A stretch of DNA of 64,000 nucleotides from Lumbricus rubellus (Eukaryota; Annelida; Clitellata; Crassiclitellata; Lumbricidae): contig OX243811.1 of the NCBI GenBank assembly GCA_945859605.1, forward strand, positions 53,478,494 through 53,542,493. Reading direction: 5' to 3'. The translations under genes were made by a program, and so were the position numbers. Below, in pieces: positions 24,001 to 36,000 of the stretch. How positions within the stretch are numbered: the first letter of the stretch is position 1; every line of letters begins with the position of its first letter. Under the pieces are notes generated by a model that saw only the letters and a program-made list of their open reading frames with translations, did not search any database and was not told the origin of the DNA.

Positions 24001-27000
24001 TTTCCTATCAAGAAATTCGCGAATCCGCCAAGTCGATATACGCCCGTACGAGGAATAGTTATTAAGCCCAAGGACGTCGTATACGCCGAATCCGTATTGA
24101 TGGCAACGACCGTTAATTGATGGTGCATTACATATACGCCTCCGAATGCGCCAACATGCGTTGCATATGTGCCCGAGAATGCACCACCACTTACCATTAC
24201 GGTTGCTCCCCCGTCACCCTCTCTCAACGCACAAATAGCCGGTCCGGTTGTAGGTCTCCAATTCGCGGATAATGCCGGCGCTGCTGTTATAGCTCCAGCC
24301 GTTCCTTCGAACCGATATATAATACCGCTCGTCGTATTTCTCACTAGATTGCCCGGGGATACCCTCATACCCGTAACGTAATCTCTACTACCGGTAGGCA
24401 TGACGCTATTAGTGATTTTATCAGTGACTAGGGCAATAGCCTGTCCCCGACTTAGTGCTTCATCCATTCCCGCTTCCGGATTATTCGTTACAGACAGGCC
24501 TTTGATGAAGTTGCCATTCATATTTAGATTCCCAGTCGCCGGATTTGCCCCATCTGCCCTTAGAAAAGTACTATTTACTTGGGACAGCGTAACGCCCCCT
24601 GCAATTATTCTTTGAGTAGATCCTGAATCTGTATGTCCAAATTTATCAACAGGCATTTTGAAAATAACAATTTTTATTAATTAGGGCCGTAAGAATGCCG
24701 CTGAAAAGTCCCTACACAAAATGTTCGTGCCGACGGATGAAAAAACGCGTATGTTGAGGTAATCGAATTCGCCTAGAAAAACTATGTTACTACCGATTGA
24801 ATGGCTGCTCAAACCTCTCGCGCTCCCTCCGCACGCAATTTGCATGTACGACGCTCCATTTTTATACAGGTGGACGGTGCCATACGCGACATTATTATTG
24901 AAGTAAAATTCTATGTACACCGAAACGATATAGTACCCAGCTTTACTGGGGAAGAAAGAAGTCGTTCCGAAACCACGTTCAATACCATGTCCTGCGGTAC
25001 CGCATCTTATTACGTCAAAAGTAACTGCAGTGTAAGTCATAGCGGGAATAGCCTGCTGAGTTGAACTGTAAGCGCTAACCGCGGGTCCCACTACTGCCGC
25101 CACTTTCGAAGTAAGTTGTTCATCGACGTATTTCTTATTCGCCAAATGATTATTGTCGGTCGGGACGTCGCCGTGATTCCGCAGTAAATCTATTACCTGC
25201 CCCCGACTTACAGCCTCATCTATCCCCGCTTCCAGAGTATTCGCTGTATTCGCTGTATTCGCTGTATTCGTTGTAGGCAGACCTCTAATAGTATGACCAC
25301 TCATATTTAGATCACCGGTCGCTGAGTTTGCCCCATCTAGCCTTAGAAAAGTACTATTTACTTGACTTTCAGTAACTCCTCCGGCAATTACTCTTTGAGT
25401 AGATCCTGAATCTGTATGTCCAAATTTATCAACAGGCATTTTTTACACATCTGAATATAATTTTCAATGCAGACTGTTTATAACTTCTTGAAAATTCACC
25501 CCATCTTTACAGGTTTTTTTCAGGACGTGCAGACATAGATGGCCGCAAAACACTTCGTTGTCGGGCTGCACGCGCTCGCTATTGTAGTACACGGGACTCT
25601 GTAAATACTTTACCAGTTCTGTAGGAGGGGGCAGGCCATAGCTGTCGAAATATATTTTGTCCTTGCCGTTCTTTGAAAAAGCGACCCAGTGCGAGCCAGT
25701 TCCATTAGAATCGTCTAGATTCAATATCCCACATTCAGACTGTCTAGGTTTCTTCGGCAGCTCGTCTCTGAGAAATACTCCCCGGAAATTAGGGATATTG
25801 AGCTTTTTCGCGGCATCTAGTAGTTCAAAATTCGTCAGCGGATGATTCGGGAGGACTACGCCTTCGACATTTATATTTTTCACAGTTGTATAGCTCATTT
25901 TAATATTTCATCTAGATGTTTCACGAACTAATGAGCTTTCGGGCTTCTACACAGGCGAGATAATAATTATGTCTGCAATTTTTGCATTCATTCGCCTTTC
26001 CATCTTTTTGAAATCGATTGTTGTCGTATGCCGATATGTTCTGACTTTCCTTACACCGACTGCAAACTTTTGTGTCTTTTGTCTCCCTATTTTCCTGTCT
26101 TGCGTATTTGTGTGCAAGCTCTTTCACTTTGGCATTTTTACAAACTTTGCAGCTGGGGTAATACCCGCTCTTCTGTAACTTATCTTTGTAAAATTCGTCC
26201 AAGCTTTTTTCTTTTTTGCATTTGGTACACACTTTTTTTGCCGCGTCCATTTTATATTAGTGTAAATTATTCTTTATTTTGTTTAGTTTTCAGCGTGTAG
26301 TGCCCATAGGCTAGGGTATGAATCCCGTCGTCCATTATTACTCTTTTGTCGTCGTCGGCGGACAGAGCTATTTTATTTACTTCTTCGGTGTAAATTTCAT
26401 GGCGATAGGATCGAATGACGTTCATCGCCCTCGACTGTTGTCTTTTCGTAAACACGCAGTCTTTGTAATCTGCGTGAGTGATTGATTTCTTGACGACGTT
26501 CTTTTTCACACCCTTACATTTCTTGTAGTCTTCACCCGCCATTTTGTAAGAGTACAACTTGGATCGCAGTCCGACAAATTCTTCAATCTGTTTCCCCGCG
26601 GCCTCGTCTTTGAACATACCAACCACTTTTTTATTTACATCCGTTTCTATACCTGATGGATGGTCTTTCGGATAGTCTGAAGTATCGAACATACTTTGGA
26701 CGTCGGGGGAAATATCTTTGTAGAAGTCTTCCGTTTTAATTTCATACGCCAAAGAATCGGTGTCGGTGAATAATAGCTTGGCCCTATCCCCGTACTTGGT
26801 CTTGATGTAATTATAATGAAAATCATACATGAGCGTCTTACTGACGTCTAATATACACAACCCTAGATATATCGGCTTGTTGTAAAACAACTTGGTCTTT
26901 TTCATGTGAACGGCGATGAGGTTTTCATCGAAAATCGTTCGTCTGCCGTAATTAGTTTTCGCGGCTAGCTTGATAGCTTCCTTCTCATCACTCACCAATC

Positions 27001-30000
27001 GTATGTCAACTCGATTCTCGATAGCTTCCATTGTTTTACCGAAAACGCTATTGTTCATCAGCTTGAAAAAGTCTTTCTCAAAATCGTTCGTAGCTTTCGT
27101 TCTCAGATCGGTATTCAGATCGATATACTTTTTCAGCCAGGCACTTTCCACGAATTTTATTCCCCGATGTATTTTTACGATTTTCAATCCGAGACTTTCA
27201 TACAATTTTAAATTTTCGTAATGAACTACGTACTTTACTTTGTCATTCAAGTTTGGAATGAGTTTCGCTACATTCGATCCCGCGGGTTTTACACTCTCCG
27301 GAGCGAGAGGATAATCATTATGCAGGTCGTGCAATTCCTCGGGATATTCTAAGTCGACTTCTAACACACATCCCACTCCATCTCGTTCGGTAATGTTTCT
27401 CCAATCATTCAATTCGTCATCGTTCATCCATTCAAACCCGTGAGTCGGTAGCGGCTTGCGCATCGCCCATCCGTACAAGTTGTTCGCGTCCAAGTATGGA
27501 ATGAATACTGAATGTTGGGTGGGATTGAAAGCTTCCCCCATGTACTCATTGTTCGCTTTCGCGTATCGATGGGAAATCGTGCTGACACCTCCTCGTATTC
27601 CCTGCTTGATCATCAGTAACATATCGTAGTCACTCAACAACTCCAACTCTACACCAGTCGTCTTCAACGCCGCGTCCCAAGCAAGTCCTGGGCTAGTGTA
27701 GTACCACGCTGGATCTAGGTTGTAGTGCTTCATACAGATGTCTCTAAAGTTTTCGAACACATCCGCTAATAATAGAACATCCGATAAATTGTACAAGTCG
27801 TGATATTGGCGTAATGTTTTGCATTCAAATTTGTCCCATACCGTTTTCGCGTGCGTGTAATCTTTTTCGCTGATGCCCGAATCGGTTAGTTTTGAATAGA
27901 AGGCATGCTTCGATGGTAATTCGGTTTCGTTTAATTTTTCAACACCGTCGACGTAATCATATGGGTAAACGCCTTTTCTGAGTAAAAGATCCAACTTCTC
28001 ACCCTCAAAAAATTTCCCTAAATTCCTGCACTGATCTTTCTGAAGATTTTTCGATAACGCGTCGAGACTCGTCTGCATGAATCTCATACTATCGATAAAA
28101 CGTAATTCGCGTTTGACTTCTCTCTCTTTTCCATCTTTGTCTACAAATTTATCGACGACGACCTCTCTGCTGAATGAGATATACTTTTCTTCGTTACAGG
28201 GAATGCATTTGATTTTCTCGCCGTGTTCACCCCGTAATTTCTTGATAAATAAATGGCTGTCATAACCGCTCAAATTGTGAAATATGACAGGGAAGAACTT
28301 GGGGACTTTGTATTTCAGATTACAAAGGTTGTGAGCGGCACCTCTAAATTTTCCAGTCAAATGACAGTGATCTCGTACTCGATCCTCACGCAACTCTCCC
28401 CCACAGATATGGCAGTTGACGGCCTCATCAAAACTTTTCTGTTCAGTTTTGCCGAATATCATCCTCTTGGGGAATTTGAACTCGTTGTATATTCGTTTTA
28501 CATTTTCTTCGATAGAGTCTATGAATAACTGAGCAACATCATCGTCGTCGTTTTCAGCTGTAAACCGCACCGGCTCTTGGGAATAAACATCATCGTCGAA
28601 GCATTTCATGTGGTAACAAAACGAGCTGGGCGTATGTTTTTGATACTTGTTGGTGTAAGACGTGCTAGGAACGGGTTGACATGTACCGATAGGTTTGATG
28701 AACGATTCAAAGTCGGCATAGCACACAAACGGTACACGCATCTTTCTATAGTGATGTGTAAAACTTAGCATAGTCCCAGGTTCCGGAAGTTCTATTCGTT
28801 GGGCGTCCTGCTGCGAACAGTACTCAGTATGTTTGTGAAGCGATTCTTTTCTACTGAATCCTATTAGGCATCTTTTACAATGGTACATTGATGTACTAGT
28901 TTTTTCTGTTTTCACAGCCATCAGCCTATTGAAATTCCTGATCCAACAATAATGCTTCTTTTCTCCGTCAGAAATGAGTAATAGATCTACGCACCTATCG
29001 TTCTCATGTTTTGATATATATAGTGGGAACAGATTCACTTCTTTCTCGTAACCAAAAACATTAACGCTAATATTATTATTTCGCTCAAACTTACTCAGCA
29101 CATTAGCATCCGCTGCTACTGGGAATTCGATGCCGGACCAATTGAGTTCCTCAGACTGTCTAATTAATTCTTTCGTAATTCTTTCTGTATTTTTGTCAAC
29201 TGGGTTTACAGCTCTCGTTACACACCACTTGAAGCATTCATCGTCTTCGTTCTTCATATTAATAATAGCCTTTTTATTCGCTAAATAATCTGGAAGTGGA
29301 ATGTAAGAACTACCTTTCAATGGTTTATAAACCACTGTATCGATATCCAACTTCAAAACGGTTTTGAATCTCCAATTACTCCCCCGCATCTGAAAACTTG
29401 CCATGCTCTCCTTAATTTTATCCGCTGCGTTGGTATATATTTCCCTCACATCGGTTGCTTCTAAAATAATATCACTCTTTGATTTGAAATTAGGCTCAGC
29501 CGTTACTACTTCGCCGGTTTTCATATCTACTTTCTCCATTTCACACATGAGATCGAATTGAACTTTTACCCCGCGATTTTTCCCTAGCAACCTAACTACC
29601 TGCGGTCTTACAGCCTTGAGAAAAGTTGCAACATCGATCCCGTTGGCGCCATCGATCGTGTATCTTTTTGTAAACCCTTTGATGGCCGTCGCAGTCTCTC
29701 GAAGTTTGAACCTATGAATGGGCGGTTTTATTTGTGGGGGTAGCCGACTAATCTCACTAGTCAGCCAATCCGGGAAAGATTGATTTTTCGTCTTCAAAAA
29801 TTTCCAAGTAGTAGACAAGAATGTCGTAAGTTCCGCTTTTGCTAATCTCGAGTATCCTCGCACACCTCTCTTTTTTGCGATTTCGCGCAATTCTCGCACA
29901 GTGGCGGGAGTATGCGCCGGTGCTTTGTTGGCCCGGACCGCACGAGCGCCTAGTCGATCTCCCTGCGATATGAACGCTATGAGTTCCGCTTTTCGCAAAC

Positions 30001-33000
30001 TCGAGTATCCTCTTTGTCCTCTCTGTTTAGGAATTTGTCGTAATTCTTTCAGATTATACGATGAGTAGTCCATTTTATATTGGGATCTCCTGTCTTTAGG
30101 CCGAGCTGTATATTCCATTTTCAGTTATTTTCTATACGCCGGAGAAAAAAAATAATAATATTCGATTGATCCAAAAACGATTATAAACCAACGGTGTAAA
30201 ATCGTTTGCGATATTGTAATCCCGTATCTACCTCGTAGTCCACTCACGCTCCTGCATCACACGAGCATGTGTTGCCATTGCATTGACAATTAACGACGAT
30301 GATCGAGTTCGAGATCAAACTAACACCACACGGGGGTGAGTTGCCATTGCGCCGACGACGAACGACGATAATCGTGCATGGTCCTTGTTGACGATCCGGC
30401 CGTGGATACTTGCATGGACAGTCATCATCATGGCATTCGCGGGTGTGGGCGTCAATTTTAGCAATCAACTTCGCTTTCCACCGTCTTGTAAAATATCCAT
30501 CCTTGCCGTTCTGCTCGGCGATTTTTCGTAATTCAGTAACAGTTTTCTTCGAGTAGTCCATTTTACATACGCCAGAGAAAAAAAATAATAATATTCGATT
30601 GATTCAAAAACGATTATAAACCAACGGTGTAAAATCGTTTGCGATATTGTAATCCCGAGCCACTCACACCCCCGCTTCACACAGACATGTGTTGCCATTG
30701 CATTGACAATTAACGATGATGATCTCGTTGTCAATCAAACTAACATCACGCGGGGGGTGAGTTGACATTGCGCCGACGACGAACGACGGTAATCGTGCCT
30801 GGCCCTTGTTGTCGATCCGGCCGTGGATACTTGCATGGACATTCACCATCGTAGCATTCGCGGTTGGGGGCGTCAATTACAACAATCAACTCCGATCTCC
30901 GCAGTCTTGTTGTATAATGAACCAAGCCGAGCTGCCTGGCGATTTTTTGTAATTCAGTTTTTGTTTTATTCGGGTAAACCATTTTTATTGGAATATCTTG
31001 TCTTTATACCGAGCTGGATATTCCACGATTTTGAAAAAGTAAGGCTAGTATAGGCTGAACTGCGCGGGCACTCAATTTTTAAGGCTGTACTGGTCAAATT
31101 GTCCGGTGGTCAAGGCTGTACTGGTCAAATTGTCCGATGGTCAAGGCTGTACTGGTCGAATGAGTCAAAGTGCTACATCCTGTTCTACTCATGCCGTGCA
31201 ACACAAACAATTTCAATGGCACTAAGAACCAAACAGCCAAGAAAACAAAGTAATGATGACAGATTGGCTCACATTGACTGAACAGAACTGAGCTGGGCCA
31301 CCAGCAGGATAAGATGCAAATGCATTCCTTGATAGTGTGATACTCTGAAGCGAAGTCAGGCTGGAAAGTAGGCCTTCCTAGCAGCCACAAAAACACAATC
31401 AAAACATGAAAATTGTGCAAAACCTAACTGACCACACCATAATTTAAAAAATTCCCATCTAAAACCATGTTCACTTTAATGCTGAAGTGTAAATTATCCT
31501 CTACACATAAAGCCAGGTACATTCTAAACCTCACATTGCAAAACCCTCCTGAACATTAATCCTTAAAATCATGACAATCATAATACAAAATTCCTAAATT
31601 AGGGTTCACTGCTCATAATGCAAAACCATCCATTCTGATTTACACCCTCACTTCTACATCATTCCAAACTATTTCCAGCTCATATCTGAAACATTAAAAA
31701 AATTCTGCAAAGCAAATACCACATTCCAGAGTTGTGCATTACTAACTGAAACGGATTAGGGACAAAGAACTGCAACTTACTGGAAGCTGTGAAATGTTAT
31801 TTCCCTCGACGTTAAATTCATCCATTGCTATGCAGTTGCTGAGTGACCTCGGAATATGACTCAGTCTGTTGTATCTGTTAACAGACGCGAAAGTCAATTA
31901 AATAATTAAAAAGCTGAAATTATTTATGACCAATTTGTCACAGAAAACTGAAACAGAAAGTAGAGCTTGTCCTAGAAAAACAAATTACAAAACCAAACAA
32001 AGGCAAGCATAAACGCTGTCGCCAGCAGGCTGATCATTGAACCAGATAAAGGTTCACAGAAGGTCATGTTCTCACAGAAGGTCATGTTCTCAGTCAATTA
32101 CTAAATAATCACGGCATCTAGACTTGTTACACTAAACTTCAACAAGTAAGAACATGATTGTCTATTGTGCAAAAAATAAAAAGCTCACTAGAAAAGTTCT
32201 GGTACATCATCCATCATATATAGCTTTCATTTAAAACACACTGCGTGCTTAACACTTTATTGACGTGACATATTGCTTAAGTATTAAAGTATACCAATTC
32301 TCCTAAGATTAACTAAGCTAAGTAAACCATGAAACACTTGTTTCATGAGTCAATTTTTTCAGGCAAATGCAAGTAACAATTTTTTTTGTAATGGTACTGA
32401 GCTAATTTTAAAACAAGCTTAGAACTGTAAGATATTAGAATAAGTGATTAAAATGTCACATTCTGCTGTTAGAATACAATGTTAAAACAACTTTACTATT
32501 TAAGTCCAATCCATAATTATTTATATCTATAATTATTAATATCCATATGAGGAAACAAGTGCAGACCGTAGGCCTAAACGAGTAAGTGACCGCAGATTGC
32601 CAAGGGATTCGGGCAAGTCCAGCAGTTCATTGTGCTGAAGGTCTAGGGAATTCATCTGAATGCAGTTTCCAATTTCTGTACAAAGGAAGAACAATGGCAC
32701 CATGAAAACAAACACTTCCAGAGCACAAGAGTCAAATGCTCACATCAAAATGTTTATAGGTTCCATTGTAAGCTTGAATCACAAATGCATGCATCTAAAC
32801 ATATACATATTTATGTACTCATGATGCATGTATAAATTTGCACATGCTTGTAGGTATGCGGTGTACATATATATGTATAATGAACATGAACATTTATATA
32901 GCACTTTCAGAGCATCTCACAGCATGCATGTACCAGACTGCCAGTGTGTATAATGATATCTCAAAATGACATCTCCCCTATTCTACAGGCTAAGCTCATG

Positions 33001-36000
33001 TTTGGGCTCTTCCCTGCATCATCTCACTCTCCCAAGACGTTTTGTATTTTCTGTGGCTTCTGTGTTAATAGCGCCTCTCAATAGTCTATGTTGCATGAGG
33101 CGCTCTATACCTGTTTAGATACGAAGTGAAAAGGCCACACACATACATGGCTAACTGACAAACAGATGCAACTTATGATAGTTTGAAAATGTATGCCAAG
33201 GCAAAATCAGTCAATAACTGCAGCACGTTTATACGAGTCAAATACATGAAGAATAGAGTGAGACCAATCTCTCAGTCTAATACGCTAGCAGCAGAACAAT
33301 ATCATTTCACCGAAGCTATTGAACAGGCCAAATGAACCAAACCCAAAATGATTGGGTACTCTGAAATAATTTATATACGTCTGTCGTCTAAGAGTCAATT
33401 AACAACCACCACAGAACCTCTTCAAAAATGTTCTACCTCCATAAAATAAATGTCTGGTATCCGCATGCTCTCTACAACTAAGCTCCTTCACCATTTCAAC
33501 AATTCTGGAAAAGCGAGTCAATTCCACTTGCATTAATATGATCTCAGCTGGAAGTTCAGTTATGAGACAGCAAGAAACAAACAATCACTGAGAATCCTAC
33601 TACATACCTTCTGGCAGGTGCTCAAGGTGGTTGTGTGAGACGTCAAACGTAGTCAGGTTGACTAGATCACCTATTCCCTGTGGCAATTCACGGATCTTAT
33701 TCTCACGCAGACTAAGCATTGTTAAATTCTGAAGAAGACAAAAGCAGAAACAAACCACTGATAAGCATCTAAGCATGAGAAAACAACTACTGCTTCAAAA
33801 GAAAACATTTAAAATATCTGCATTCTAACGCTTCTTCCAATTCGCTAAAATGAAATCACTGTCTAAGAATAATATCAACGCTATTGATTAAGCTCAACTT
33901 CCTAACCTTGTATTCACACACATCACACACAAGCATGACACACAAGCACACACACAAAAGCATACACAGCATAATATTACAGCTTTTGTATGGCACTAAG
34001 AAATTCTGTAGACTCATACATCTACAAACTTGTGCCATTCAAACACATGCAGAAAATTAGCTTCTAAACGAGACTGCAGTGACATAAAAGAAAAGCTGAA
34101 GAAGTAGGGAAACTGCAGAATAGTCCATTTGAGAGAGACTTTGTGTTAACCTTCAATTTCCTAATGTCATCATCGACGACACGTATCCGGTTGAATCTGA
34201 GAAAAAGGTGTGTTAACGACGTCAGTTTATAGACTACACCTGGAATCTGAAAACACATACATATATGACAGATCAAGATTAATACACAGGTCTTTTTATT
34301 CAGTATATTATACAGTATTAAAAGGAACATGAAGAGATGTGCAATAATTAAACAGAATTATTGTGTTGGATTGTCAAATGTGAGCTTAGCATTTAGAGCT
34401 CTGCAAGGGTAAAGATTTACTGCAAGATCTCACTTCAACTTGCATCCTCTATTATATCCAACTTGATTATAATGAGTGCAATGACTGATCATTCAGTGCA
34501 AAGATCAGATGGTGAGGAGAAAATGGAATTAAAAATGTTCACGCTTGATGCCGTAAGTCTACACACGTCCCACCCCTGTACAATGAAAATGTTGTGCTGA
34601 TGTCGGAAGAAATGGTACATAGATGAAACAGATATGAGCATGCAATAGCAAGCTCAGATGCAACAAACAATACCAATATTCATACATACTAAACAAAAAA
34701 ATCTATTAACGATATATTTCCACTATCCTTTCCTCTAATTTATATCTATAGCTAAATTTAGTCTTCCTGCATTAAACCAAATAGCAATAAAATAGTTCTG
34801 TAGAAAATTCAGCTCAACAACTAAAATAAGAATAAGTACTGGCAGTTTACACTAACATCATTGAGTTTGTTGTGCCTAAGGTCAAGCACACGCAGCTTTG
34901 AAAGCTTTTCAAGAGATTCTGGCAAACTAGTCAGAGAGTTTTCGCTCAGTGCCAGCTGCTCAAGGCTCGTCAGGTGACCGATCTCGGCTGGCAGCGATAT
35001 CAGTTTGTTGCCATACATGTAGAACTCGACCAACTGCGTCAGCTGCAAAACAACATCACATCAACAGTGAATATTAGAAAAGGTGGTTATAAACCCATGT
35101 CGATTTTCAGGAAAATTAAAAACTCAACAATATACACTGCTCATCATGTAGGACAGCTCTTCCAAAACTTTCCAATGTCACGGATTGGCAGGAATTTTCA
35201 CACTGCAGCAGGACCAGTGCCAGATTTATACGATTTGCTTGGAGGTGAGAAGTAGATCAAAAACTGTTTTTAAAAAATAACCTAAAACACTGAATGCCAC
35301 CATCATAGACTAGTGGTCACTTAGCAAGTAGTGCGCTTGCAAGTGGATTGTTATACAGCAAACGGATGAGACTAAGTACAGATCGTTGCAGTATATCACG
35401 ACTCAAACAAGCCAATGCCCAGGTGTGTTCATAAACAAAGATGATTACAAAGTCATAAGCATGTCATTAATCATCTGAGATCAGGCAAACAAGGCCACAG
35501 GTTCAACCAGCATTACAGTGTGGAAGACAAAAAGTTCGAGACCAACCAACACACAACGAGAGATAGAGAAACAAGAAATTGCAAGACTAAGACTTTTTAG
35601 AATGACACTCAAATGGTAGGTAAGAATAAACCACAAATAACTATGTACTTGACTACCACCTTCTTATCTTGATACATGTTAACAAGCACCAAATTATATT
35701 TAGAAATGCAGTGTTCCAGCATAGTGTCACCTAAAGGTGCACAACAAATGATACGACCTTCATAGTGCCTACTCCAAAGAATTCTATTTTAAAATTCAAA
35801 ATTTCTTATTTGATGTCACGGTGACCTGTTAGGTATACAACTATACACCATTCAAAGCAATGCTGGAAATTCCAAATACACAAAGTCAATTTACCTGTAA
35901 ATTACTCTAAGTCAGCGGTTCCCAATCCGTGGCCCGCGGGCCAAAAGTGGCTCGCAAGGCCTCAAAAAGTGGCCCTCATCTCTCAACGAATTTTTAAAAA

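Larger units (their letters stand above)
14371..31189. mobile_element. Maverick/Polinton (adintovirus-like) provirus, complete
   Basis: A 16,819-bp unit with long terminal inverted repeats, AG...CT ends and a 6-bp target duplication. It encodes the Polinton hallmark set: retroviral-type integrase, protein-primed DNA polymerase B, FtsK/HerA-like packaging ATPase, adenain-type protease, double-jelly-roll capsid protein and minor virion proteins, plus fibres and a PLA2-like protein seen in adintovirus-type members. The gene order is compact with spacers of tens of bases. All main frames are open, with one overlap (PLA2/integrase) that needs a frameshift. It lies in a SHOC2 intron; its polymerase, protease, fibre and integrase genes run in the host gene's direction, the capsid genes against it. 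The perfect TIRs imply recent insertion. Confidence 0.97.

Noticed and set aside
23776..24615. Plus-strand frames across the fibre 1 gene
   Set aside because: Antisense shadows of the fibre gene, which has a conserved N terminus and domain pattern on the minus strand.
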